Shown: piece after piece, positions 1 to 5,809 of the stretch
How positions within the stretch are numbered: the first letter of the stretch is position 1
Layout of the letters: the number at the start of each line of letters is the position of its first letter
Assembly (NCBI GenBank): GCA_002315995.1
Contig: DCHN01000005.1
Coordinates: 1 to 9,446 of the forward strand
From: Bacteroidales bacterium UBA1751
GTDB lineage: Bacteria > Bacteroidota > Bacteroidia > Bacteroidales > UBA932
Direction: 5' to 3'
DNA: 9,446 nt
The notes under the pieces: generated by a model
The model's input: only the letters and a program-made list of their open reading frames with translations
What the model was told of the DNA's origin: nothing
The model's database searches: none
Program-made: the position numbers and the translations under genes

Positions 1-1977
1 TCTGCCAATTTGGGCAAGAAAACTCTGCTCATTACAATGGACATGAATAAGATAGCACAAATGTCATGTAATCCTGCAGTTGGCGGAATTGCAAAGGGGC
101 AGATAGTTAGAGAAATTGATGCGCTTGGTGGTATGACTGCTCTTGTTACGGATGCATCTACGCTTCAGTTTAGAATGCTTAATGTTTCCAAGGGTCCTGC
201 AATGTGGAGTCCACGAGCACAATGTGACAGAATATTTTTCTCTTACAATTGGAGGCATATAATAGAAAACACAAATAATCTCTATGTTTGGCAAGATACT
301 GTAGTTGACCTTATTTTTCAGGACTCTTTAAATGTTCCACGTGGAACATCCAAAATCTCCGGAGTTGTTACTTCCTTAGGCGCAAAGTTTTTTTGTAAAG
401 CTATTATTATTACTGCTGGGACATTTTTAAATGGGAAGCTCTTCATTGGACTTAACTCGGTTGATGGGGGTAGAGTGGGGGAGATGTCTTCTTATGGAAT
501 TACTGAGAGGCTTTCATCTCTTGGTATTGTTTCTGACAGAATGAAGACAGGAACTCCTCCTCGTATTGATGCCCGTTCACTTGATCTTTCAAAACTCGAG
601 ATTCAGCATGGTGATTCTTCGCCTGCTCGTTTCTCTTTTCTGAATATTCCTTCTGCTATTCAGTCTTTCAGAAAACAGCTATGCTGTTATATGGTTCATA
701 CAAATCCTTCTGTTCATAGAGCTCTTGAGTCAGGATTTAAATATTCTCCTCTATTCAACGGGATCATTCATGGCAAAGGGCCTCGTTACTGTCCAAGCAT
801 TGAGGATAAGTTGAAGACTTTTTCTGATAAAGAATCACATCAGCTCTTTTTGGAACCTGAGGGTTGGAATACCAATGAGTATTACCTTCAAGGTTTCTCC
901 TCTTCTCTTCCTCTTGATGTACAGTTGGAGGCTATTCATCTTATTCATGGTTTGGAAAATGCTTCAATCTTCAGACCTGCTTATGCTGTTGAATATGATT
1001 ATTTTCCTCCAACTCAATTGAAGTATTCTCTTGAGAGCAGATTTGTTGATGGTTGTTTCTTTGCTGGACAGGTTAATGGTACAACTGGATACGAGGAGGC
1101 TGCAGCTCAGGGTTTGATTGCTGGAATAAATTCTTCACTATATATTGACCAAAAGGAACCGCTTATTCTATCAAGAGATCAATCATATATTGGTGTCCTT
1201 ATTGATGATCTGGTTTCAAAAGGAGTTGATGAACCTTACAGAATGTTTACCTCAAGAGCGGAATATAGAATTCTTCTCAGACAAGATAATGCTGATTTCA
1301 GGCTTACACCTATCTCTTATAAGCTCGGTCTTGCCTCTGAAGAGAGGATGAGAATGGTTGATTTAAAATATTCTTCGCAACAGGAATTACAAAAGCAGTT
1401 TGATTCAACTTATGTCAAGCCAGATGAAATCAACTCTTTACTTGAATCTTCAAGCACTTCTCCTATTGATGGCAGGAAATCCTTGTCAGATATTCTCACT
1501 CGTCCTCAGGTCAATATTTACAGTTTGATATCAAATGTTCCACGTGGAACAAAAGCTGTTTCTACCATATTGGATAAATATCATGAAGGTTGCTCTTTTG
1601 TTAGCAGGTCAATATTGAAATCTAAAGATTCATTCGAATTCGGCTATAAACCTTTTGTTTCAAATCAGGTACAGTCTCCTGAAACAATAGGAGAGTCCAG
1701 TGAGTCTTATCTTGACAATGAACTTCTAAGCAGTGTTGAGATCTCTATAAAATATAGGGGCTATATTGAGAGAGAGCAGCGTATTGCCGAAAAGATGCAA
1801 CGTTTGGAGAAGCTCTCAATACCGGATGATTTCGATTACTCAAAGTTGCAGTCACTCTCAACAGAGGGTCGTCAGAAACTTATGCTTCACAGACCAAAGA
1901 CTCTCTCTCAGGCCTCGAGAATACCGGGAGTGAGCACCTCGGATATTTCGGTTCTGCTTGTCTGGTTTGGAAGGTAA
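1..1977 (+). CDS. mnmG: tRNA uridine-5-carboxymethylaminomethyl modification enzyme MnmG (GidA), 5' end outside the window
   Basis: FAD-dependent partner of MnmE; together they install the carboxymethylaminomethyl group on U34 of certain tRNAs. The reading frame is open from base 1, so the true start and the N-terminal GxGxxG nucleotide-binding motif lie outside; the first TTG (position 10) is inside a conserved strand and is not a start. Family motifs seen, numbered by visible codon: MSCNPAVGGIAKG near 21-33 (conserved Cys 23), SKGPAMWSPRAQ, TAGTFLNGK from 138, KTGTPPRID, YCPSIEDK with conserved Cys 264, FLEPEGWNTNEYYLQG, NGTTGYEEAAAQG 359-371, MFTSRAEYR, and the C-terminal helical domain ending in SRIPGVS. 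The visible 658 residues plus roughly 24 missing ones exceed the usual length of about 620-630. The excess is about 10 residues before codon 264 and about 40 after codon 500; each extra stretch contains a parS-like palindrome. Base composition looks more A+T-rich than the genes to the right. Identification is near certain. Confidence 0.97.
   Translation, partial: SANLGKKTLLITMDMNKIAQMSCNPAVGGIAKGQIVREIDALGGMTALVTDASTLQFRMLNVSKGPAMWSPRAQCDRIFFSYNWRHIIENTNNLYVWQDTVVDLIFQDSLNVPRGTSKISGVVTSLGAKFFCKAIIITAGTFLNGKLFIGLNSVDGGRVGEMSSYGITERLSSLGIVSDRMKTGTPPRIDARSLDLSKLEIQHGDSSPARFSFLNIPSAIQSFRKQLCCYMVHTNPSVHRALESGFKYSPLFNGIIHGKGPRYCPSIEDKLKTFSDKESHQLFLEPEGWNTNEYYLQGFSSSLPLDVQLEAIHLIHGLENASIFRPAYAVEYDYFPPTQLKYSLESRFVDGCFFAGQVNGTTGYEEAAAQGLIAGINSSLYIDQKEPLILSRDQSYIGVLIDDLVSKGVDEPYRMFTSRAEYRILLRQDNADFRLTPISYKLGLASEERMRMVDLKYSSQQELQKQFDSTYVKPDEINSLLESSSTSPIDGRKSLSDILTRPQVNIYSLISNVPRGTKAVSTILDKYHEGCSFVSRSILKSKDSFEFGYKPFVSNQVQSPETIGESSESYLDNELLSSVEISIKYRGYIEREQRIAEKMQRLEKLSIPDDFDYSKLQSLSTEGRQKLMLHRPKTLSQASRIPGVSTSDISVLLVWFGR
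333..348. promoter_or_regulatory. parS: parS-like centromere site 1, inside mnmG
   Basis: Perfect 16-bp palindrome TGTTCCACGTGGAACA, extended to 18 bp by the flanking A and T (332-349). It fits the general bacterial parS consensus GTTnCACGTGnAAC exactly. ParB binds such sites as a dimer and spreads from them, helping to load SMC and segregate the origin. The site is read in the mnmG frame as NVPRGT (visible codons 111-116) in a loop where the family normally has a shorter connection. No parA or parB gene is in the window, so function is inferred from the sequence match and the second identical copy. Confidence 0.85.
1536..1551. promoter_or_regulatory. parS: parS-like centromere site 2, inside mnmG
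   Basis: Second copy of the same 16-bp palindrome TGTTCCACGTGGAACA, centred 1203 bp from the first. Three preceding A bases are also shared, giving 19 identical bases (330-348 and 1533-1551), after which the flanks diverge. It is again in the mnmG frame as NVPRGT (visible codons 512-517), at the start of an enlarged, low-conservation segment ahead of the conserved C-terminal helical domain. Two exact copies of a parS match within 1.2 kb make chance very unlikely. ParB binding is inferred. Confidence 0.85.
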
Positions 1978-2042
1978 GCAAGGTATCCAGTGCTTTTAAC
2001 CAACAAGTAGTTATGATATAAATTATTTATTATAAATACAAA

Positions 2043-2097
2043 TAAAACAAGCTATTAAAGCCTATTACATCAAGTAATACTTTAATAGCTTGTTTTA
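2043..2097. terminator. Bidirectional intrinsic terminator between mnmG and the threonine aldolase gene
   Basis: An 18-bp perfect stem (2043-2060 with 2080-2097) continues, after a two-base CC bulge, into a 6-bp inner stem (2063-2068 with 2074-2079) around a five-base loop ATCAA. The outer stem starts with AAAA and ends with TTTT, so transcripts from either side end in a U run. It lies between the convergent stops of mnmG (1977) and the aldolase gene (2168). The remainder of this 190-bp gap is A+T-rich with no gene seen. Confidence 0.85.
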
Positions 2098-2167
2098 ATA
2101 TAAACCCCCCAGAATTATGCTTTTAAATAGCTGATTTACACAGAAATATAACCAAAAATTCCTGATA

Positions 2168-3229
2168 TCACATCAACTGTTTTATATCCTCTATAAAATT
2201 GTCAATATCCTCCTTTCTTGTGGCGAATGAACACATCCATCTTGATTCATATGTGCTCTCATCCCAAATGTAGAAGTAGTGTCTTTCCAGAAGTTTGTTG
2301 CAAAGTTCCTTTGGCAGCGTTGCAAATACAGCGTTGCTTTCAGTCTTTTTAGATATTTTGATGCAAGGAATTTCAGAGAGCCTTGATGCAAGATATTGGG
2401 CCATTTCATTGGCATGGGTAGCCATTTCCAAATAGAGATTATCCTTAAGATACTCCTCGAATTGTGCTGCAATGAACCTGTTCTTCGAGTAGAGTTGGGT
2501 GCTCTGTTTTCTGAAGAACTCCATCTCATTTTCGGCAATTTCCCTGTTTCTAGGATTCTGTTTCTCTCCGTAGAAGATAACTACCGCCTCGCCCATAAGA
2601 ATTCCATTTTTTGTTCCACCAAATGAGAGAACATCTATTCCGCACTCATTGGTGAACTCCTTGATATCCATTCCCATTGATGCTGCTGCATTGGAAATTC
2701 TGGAGCCGTCCATATGAATGAAACCACCATGGGAGTGCATAATTTGAGCAAGTCTCTTTATTTCGTCAATGGTATATAGGGTTCCCAGCTCGGTAGGCTG
2801 CGAAATGGAGAGGACCCTTTTCTGTGCGTGATGCCAGTCATTGTCACCACTGCCCTGGTATGGGAATAGAGATTCCAGCTGTGCAGATGTTATTTTGCCG
2901 TCGGGGCAATCTACGGTTACGAACTGGCTTCCGGTAAAGTGTTGCGGAGCACCGCACTCGTCGGCAATGATGTGCGCGGTTGATGGTGCTATTACGCTCT
3001 CCCAATGCCTTACAAAAGGCGATAGTGCAACAACATTGGCGCCTGTTCCGTTGAAGACAAATATTGCCTTGCAATTGCCACCAAGCAGGTTTTCCAGTTG
3101 AGAAAGCACCTTTTGAGTGTAGTCCTCGTCTCCGTAGGCTACTCTGAATCCGCTGTTCTCTCTCTCAATTGCTTTAAGAATTCTTGGGTGGACACCGGAG
3201 TGGTTGTCACTTCCAAAGCTGTGTTTCAT
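2168..3229 (-). CDS. Low-specificity threonine aldolase, PLP-dependent (fold type I)
   Basis: Predicted to cleave L-threonine (and allo-threonine) to glycine and acetaldehyde in the cytoplasm. Taking the start at 3229 gives 353 residues, normal for the family, opening with MKHSFGSDNHSGVHPRI, the expected first strand and substrate loop. Other landmarks: NGTGANVVAL near 60, TAHIIADECGAPQ near 84-96, HMDGSRISNA with the PLP-ring Asp 174 and Arg 177, and SFGGTKNG with the PLP-binding Lys at about 207. An ATG five codons upstream (3244) is a possible alternative start. The frame stays open to 3322, but that extension crosses a promoter-like box and is Lys/Ile-rich, so it was not used. A GGAG lies about 9 bases before the chosen ATG. 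Transcription diverges from gcvH, another glycine gene. A broader beta-eliminating lyase role cannot be excluded. Confidence 0.92.
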   Translation of the reverse strand: MKHSFGSDNHSGVHPRILKAIERENSGFRVAYGDEDYTQKVLSQLENLLGGNCKAIFVFNGTGANVVALSPFVRHWESVIAPSTAHIIADECGAPQHFTGSQFVTVDCPDGKITSAQLESLFPYQGSGDNDWHHAQKRVLSISQPTELGTLYTIDEIKRLAQIMHSHGGFIHMDGSRISNAAASMGMDIKEFTNECGIDVLSFGGTKNGILMGEAVVIFYGEKQNPRNREIAENEMEFFRKQSTQLYSKNRFIAAQFEEYLKDNLYLEMATHANEMAQYLASRLSEIPCIKISKKTESNAVFATLPKELCNKLLERHYFYIWDESTYESRWMCSFATRKEDIDNFIEDIKQLM

Positions 3230-3260
3230 TAAAATATGCTCCATATATAGCTCTTTTAGT

Positions 3261-3290
3261 TTTGCTTGATGAATTATTTTGATAAATTTG
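3261..3290 (+). promoter_or_regulatory. Candidate promoter of gcvH
   Basis: TTTG at 3261-3264 and TAAATTTG at 3283-3290, 18 bp apart, resemble the Bacteroidota -33/-7 pair (TTTG and TAnnTTTG). Predicted transcription start is near 3297, leaving a leader of about 45 bases before the ATG at 3341. The leader has no clear Shine-Dalgarno sequence, as is common in this phylum. Confidence 0.6.
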
Positions 3291-3294
3291 CACA

Positions 3295-3322
3295 CAAATT
3301 TAATTAAAGATATATAAACCAA
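3295..3322 (-). promoter_or_regulatory. Candidate promoter of the threonine aldolase gene
   Basis: On the minus strand, TAAATTTG (3302 down to 3295) matches the Bacteroidota -7 box TAnnTTTG. The upstream element is weak: TTGG at 3322-3319, 16 bp away, instead of TTTG at the usual 19-21 bp. Transcription would begin near 3288, about 45-60 bases before the start codon. This box is the mirror image of the gcvH box, four bases away. Confidence 0.5.
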
Positions 3323-3340
3323 TTAATAATATTTTCAGAC

Positions 3341-3718
3341 ATGAATATTCCTGCAAATTTAAAGTATTCAAAGGATCACGAGTGGGTTAAAGTAGAGGGT
3401 AATGTAGCCGTAGTAGGTATTACAGATTTTGCTCAGTCAGAGCTCGGTGATATAGTTTTCGTTGACATCCAAACAGAGGGTGAGGATCTTGGCGCTGGTG
3501 AGAACTTCGGTTCAATTGAGGCCGTTAAGACCGTTGCTGATGCACTTATGCCTGTTTCAGGTAAGGTTATAGAGGTTAACCCTGAGCTTGAGGGTGCTCC
3601 TGAGCTCGTTAACACCGATCCTTATGGAAAGGGTTGGATGGTTAAGGTTGAGATGAGCAACGCTGCTGAGCTCAATGACCTTATGGATGCTGCTGCTTAC
3701 GAGGCAATGATCAAATAA
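3341..3718 (+). CDS. gcvH: Glycine cleavage system H protein (lipoyl carrier)
   Basis: Small lipoylated shuttle protein that carries the aminomethyl intermediate between the P, T and L proteins of glycine cleavage; cytoplasmic. The 125-residue product has the full family layout: KYSKDHEWV at 8-16, VGITDFAQSELGDIVFVD at 25-42, the lipoylation segment FGSIEAVKTVADALMP with acceptor Lys 63, then VNPELEGAPELVN and GWMVKV. Length is typical. No gcvP, gcvT or lpd is in the window, so the rest of the complex is encoded elsewhere. The gene stands alone, with its own promoter-like box and a downstream hairpin. It diverges from a glycine-producing aldolase gene. H-protein paralogues can serve lipoate relay instead; the sequence alone does not separate these. 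Confidence 0.96.
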   Translation: MNIPANLKYSKDHEWVKVEGNVAVVGITDFAQSELGDIVFVDIQTEGEDLGAGENFGSIEAVKTVADALMPVSGKVIEVNPELEGAPELVNTDPYGKGWMVKVEMSNAAELNDLMDAAAYEAMIK

Positions 3719-3754
3719 TTCCGTAACGGCGCACAGGTAACATACAAACGAAAT

Positions 3755-3788
3755 TCACCCCGCTCACAATTCAATGTGTGCGGGGTGA
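3755..3788. terminator. Hairpin terminator between gcvH and ruvA
   Basis: A G+C-rich stem pairs 3755-3768 with 3775-3788 (CACCCCGC against GCGGGGTG, then CACA against TGTG) with one T-T mismatch at 3764/3779 and a six-base loop ATTCAA. The following TTTCT is a weak U tract on the plus strand; on the minus strand AATTTCGTTT follows. It lies between the convergent stops of gcvH (3718) and ruvA (3819) and could end both transcripts. Confidence 0.7.
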
Positions 3789-3818
3789 TTTCTCTAATAA
3801 GAAGGGAGTCTATAAGGT

Positions 3819-4415
3819 TTACAATCTCTTCAAACTCAGCTTTATAAGCTCCTCCAGAGAGGCATCCGGCTTCTCCTTCTCAACAGACTCCAGAGCTTTC
3901 TGGGCAGCTGCCTTAGGGAATCCCAGAAGTACCAGGGCAGAGAGCGCTTCAGAGTGTGCAACCGAGTTGTTCACAGCTGCGGCAACCAGTGCTTTGGCAT
4001 CCACCTCGCCACCACCCTTTACAATCTTGTCCTTTAGGTCAATAATGACTCTCTGGGCGGTTTTCAGGCCGATGCCCTTTATAGATCTTATCTTATTTAC
4101 ATCATCGGCCAGAATGGCTGTTTTGAGCTCTTCAAGCGAGAGAGATGAGAGCATCATTCTTGCAGTGTTCGGGCCTATGCCGTTCACCTCAATAAGCATA
4201 AGGAAGAGCGCACGCTCCTCTTTTGTGAAGAAGCCGTAGAGAAGTTCCACATCCTCCCTCAAATGGTGGTAAACATAGAGTTTCACTGAATTAAGTGACT
4301 CGATGTTTGAATAGGTCTGCAGTGAAATCTGCATTGACCAACCTATTCCTCCATTGTCAACAACAACCTGAGTTGGTGTTGCCTCAACAAGTTCTCCTTT
4401 GATGTAATCGAACAT
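3819..4415 (-). CDS. ruvA: Holliday junction branch migration complex subunit RuvA
   Basis: RuvA binds four-way DNA junctions as a tetramer and recruits the RuvB motor; with RuvC it completes recombinational repair. The 198-residue product starts MFDYIKGELVE, as the family does, and has three regions: an N-terminal OB fold (about 1-62), a central part with two helix-hairpin-helix motifs (NGIGPNTA at 78-85 and KGIGLKTA at 113-120), and a flexible linker around 132-150 followed by the small C-terminal RuvB-contact domain (SEALSALVLLGF to the end). Length is typical. No ruvB or ruvC lies beside it. It starts 61 bases after the stop of the YD-repeat-like gene on the same strand. No TAnnTTTG box was seen in that gap, so readthrough from that gene is possible. 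Confidence 0.97.
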   Translation of the reverse strand: MFDYIKGELVEATPTQVVVDNGGIGWSMQISLQTYSNIESLNSVKLYVYHHLREDVELLYGFFTKEERALFLMLIEVNGIGPNTARMMLSSLSLEELKTAILADDVNKIRSIKGIGLKTAQRVIIDLKDKIVKGGGEVDAKALVAAAVNNSVAHSEALSALVLLGFPKAAAQKALESVEKEKPDASLEELIKLSLKRL

Positions 4416-4476
4416 ATTTCTTTGATTAGGTATTATATTTTCTCTTCAGCAAGAGCTTATTTCTATACCGCAACGG

Positions 4477-5706
4477 TTATTCCCAGTATGAGATGCTTCT
4501 GCTTATGACCCTTATGAGTTCTCCATTTGCAAAGAGTTTCTGAGATCTCCAGTTACCATATCTGTCATACTCATACTCATATTTGATCAGGTGTTTTTCA
4601 ACGCTCTTCAGAGCTCTTGTATCCCAGAATTCACCACCATTGTCAAAGGCGCAGTTGCCGGTAAAATATCCAGCCTTGACGCGCTTGTCTGGAATATATG
4701 TTACGTCAACACTATGGATATTTCCGTGCTCGTCGTATATGTAGTTGAATTCAAACTTGGGCCAGTTATCTTCGTTCTGAGGATCAACCCATGCCCAGTC
4801 ACGACCATCGGGCGTTCCCCAACCACCCCTCAAAATAATCTTATTGGGCAGAGAGGCGTTGTTGTCATATTGCATGTCAATGTCGAACAAAAGCTTCTTA
4901 CCCTCCTTTCCACAGCGCCAATAGCTTTTGTGGGTGAGACAATTCTCATTATTCCAACTGAATGTTACTGTGGTGTTGTATGAAGAGTTGTTCCAGCTTG
5001 CATATATGTGGCTGTTGTGTCTGTAACCGGTGTTGTATTCAAGGCAGTAGAGGCTCTTACCGTTTGCCGTAATGCTCCTGATGCGACCCGCTTCATCTCT
5101 TATTATTACAAATTCATTTGGTTCAACATCTTTTATCTCTCTGAAATCGGGATGGCCGGCATCTTTGAAATCTTCCGAATACGCTGTTTTTCTGGTGTAA
5201 CGGATATGTACTGTTCTATTGCTGCGTGTGGAGTCAATAATGGATACTTCTGTAAAAAGCGTTGATTCTTCATCAGTATCGAATATAATGGCTCTTCTTG
5301 ATGAGAGTTCACCTTTGCTGTTGTAGCTTCTTGACTCGGAATAGCCACCCGTGTAGAGAGGGGTGGGGTGGGAGGAGGTGCCTCTCTCAAGATATGTGCA
5401 GGCAACACCTTCGCGGGAGGCAAGCAGCCCCTCTCTACTGAATGTAAGATCTCTGTATTGGTGCTGTATGCCCTCAAGGTTGAAAATAATGTAGGGGAGA
5501 GCTTGGGTACAATGCTCCCTGAAAACAACATCTTTCCTGTGTACACTCTTTACCGCTCCAATGAGAGAAAATGTCTTTGTGGTGTATATGTCTTCACCTG
5601 ATGATATCTGGCTGTCGAAAAAGTATTGTCCCCAAGATGTGATGGGTACAGTAGAGAGCAGTGCTGCAAAAAGTGTTGATATGAAGTTTCTGTGAAATGC
5701 TTTCAT
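4477..5706 (-). CDS. Secreted YD-repeat-like protein of unknown function
   Basis: The 409-residue product begins with a clear signal peptide: basic start (MKAFHRN), hydrophobic core to about residue 22, and a likely signal peptidase I site between Gly 26 and Gln 27. There is no lipobox Cys, so a periplasmic or exported soluble protein is expected. The rest is rich in aromatic, charged and Asn residues, with short degenerate repeats of the form Y-x-YD-x-x-GN: YIYDEHGN near 322-329 and YEYDRYGN near 378-385, plus weaker copies such as RDEAGRI. These resemble YD/RHS-type beta repeats found in many Bacteroidota surface or periplasmic proteins, but there is no RHS core or toxin domain, and the protein ends right after its last repeat. 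Cysteines are few. It sits upstream of ruvA and diverges from the cysteine desulfurase gene. No specific function can be assigned. Confidence 0.85.
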   Translation of the reverse strand: MKAFHRNFISTLFAALLSTVPITSWGQYFFDSQISSGEDIYTTKTFSLIGAVKSVHRKDVVFREHCTQALPYIIFNLEGIQHQYRDLTFSREGLLASREGVACTYLERGTSSHPTPLYTGGYSESRSYNSKGELSSRRAIIFDTDEESTLFTEVSIIDSTRSNRTVHIRYTRKTAYSEDFKDAGHPDFREIKDVEPNEFVIIRDEAGRIRSITANGKSLYCLEYNTGYRHNSHIYASWNNSSYNTTVTFSWNNENCLTHKSYWRCGKEGKKLLFDIDMQYDNNASLPNKIILRGGWGTPDGRDWAWVDPQNEDNWPKFEFNYIYDEHGNIHSVDVTYIPDKRVKAGYFTGNCAFDNGGEFWDTRALKSVEKHLIKYEYEYDRYGNWRSQKLFANGELIRVISRSISYWE

Positions 5707-5746
5707 TGAGAGAAGCGTTGGCTCTTTTTGGTAAATACAATAAATA

Positions 5747-5780
5747 TTTGCCGCAAAGATAGTGCAAATTTGTAATTTTG
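5747..5780 (+). promoter_or_regulatory. Candidate promoter of the cysteine desulfurase gene
   Basis: TTTG at 5747-5750 and TAATTTTG at 5773-5780, 22 bp apart, fit the Bacteroidota -33/-7 pattern with a slightly long spacer. Predicted start is near 5787, giving a leader of about 24 bases to the ATG at 5810. This argues against the in-frame GTG at 5762 as the start, since it would lie upstream of the transcript. Confidence 0.5.
5754..5761 (-). promoter_or_regulatory. Candidate -7 box for the YD-repeat-like gene
   Basis: Read on the minus strand, TATCTTTG matches TAnnTTTG, with predicted transcription start near 5747, about 40 bases before the start codon at 5706. No TTTG was found at the right distance upstream, so support is from one box and its position only. 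Confidence 0.45.
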
Positions 5781-5809
5781 CCGGTGAAAGTCAGAAGCTG
5801 AGAAAAGTT

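Noticed and set aside
10..12. TTG as a start codon for mnmG
   Set aside because: The frame is open to base 1, and the residues on both sides belong to the conserved N-terminal Rossmann region, so the gene begins outside the window.
2131..2143. Possible DnaA box (TTTACACAG)
   Set aside because: It differs from TTATnCACA at more than one position and stands alone, with no cluster or A+T-rich unwinding element typical of an origin.
3230..3322. N-terminal extension of the threonine aldolase to 3322
   Set aside because: It would add a Lys/Ile-rich stretch unlike the family, and it crosses the -7 promoter box at 3295-3302.
3778..4239. 153-codon open frame on the plus strand
   Set aside because: It lies antisense to ruvA, is Ser/Phe-rich, and resembles no protein family I know.
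4441..4459. Hairpin CTCTT-CAGC-AAGAG upstream of ruvA
   Set aside because: Only five base pairs and no T run in the minus-strand direction; not distinguishable from chance.
5133..5546. 137-codon minus-strand frame inside the YD-repeat-like gene
   Set aside because: It is an alternative frame of a gene with a convincing signal peptide and repeats; no motif of its own.
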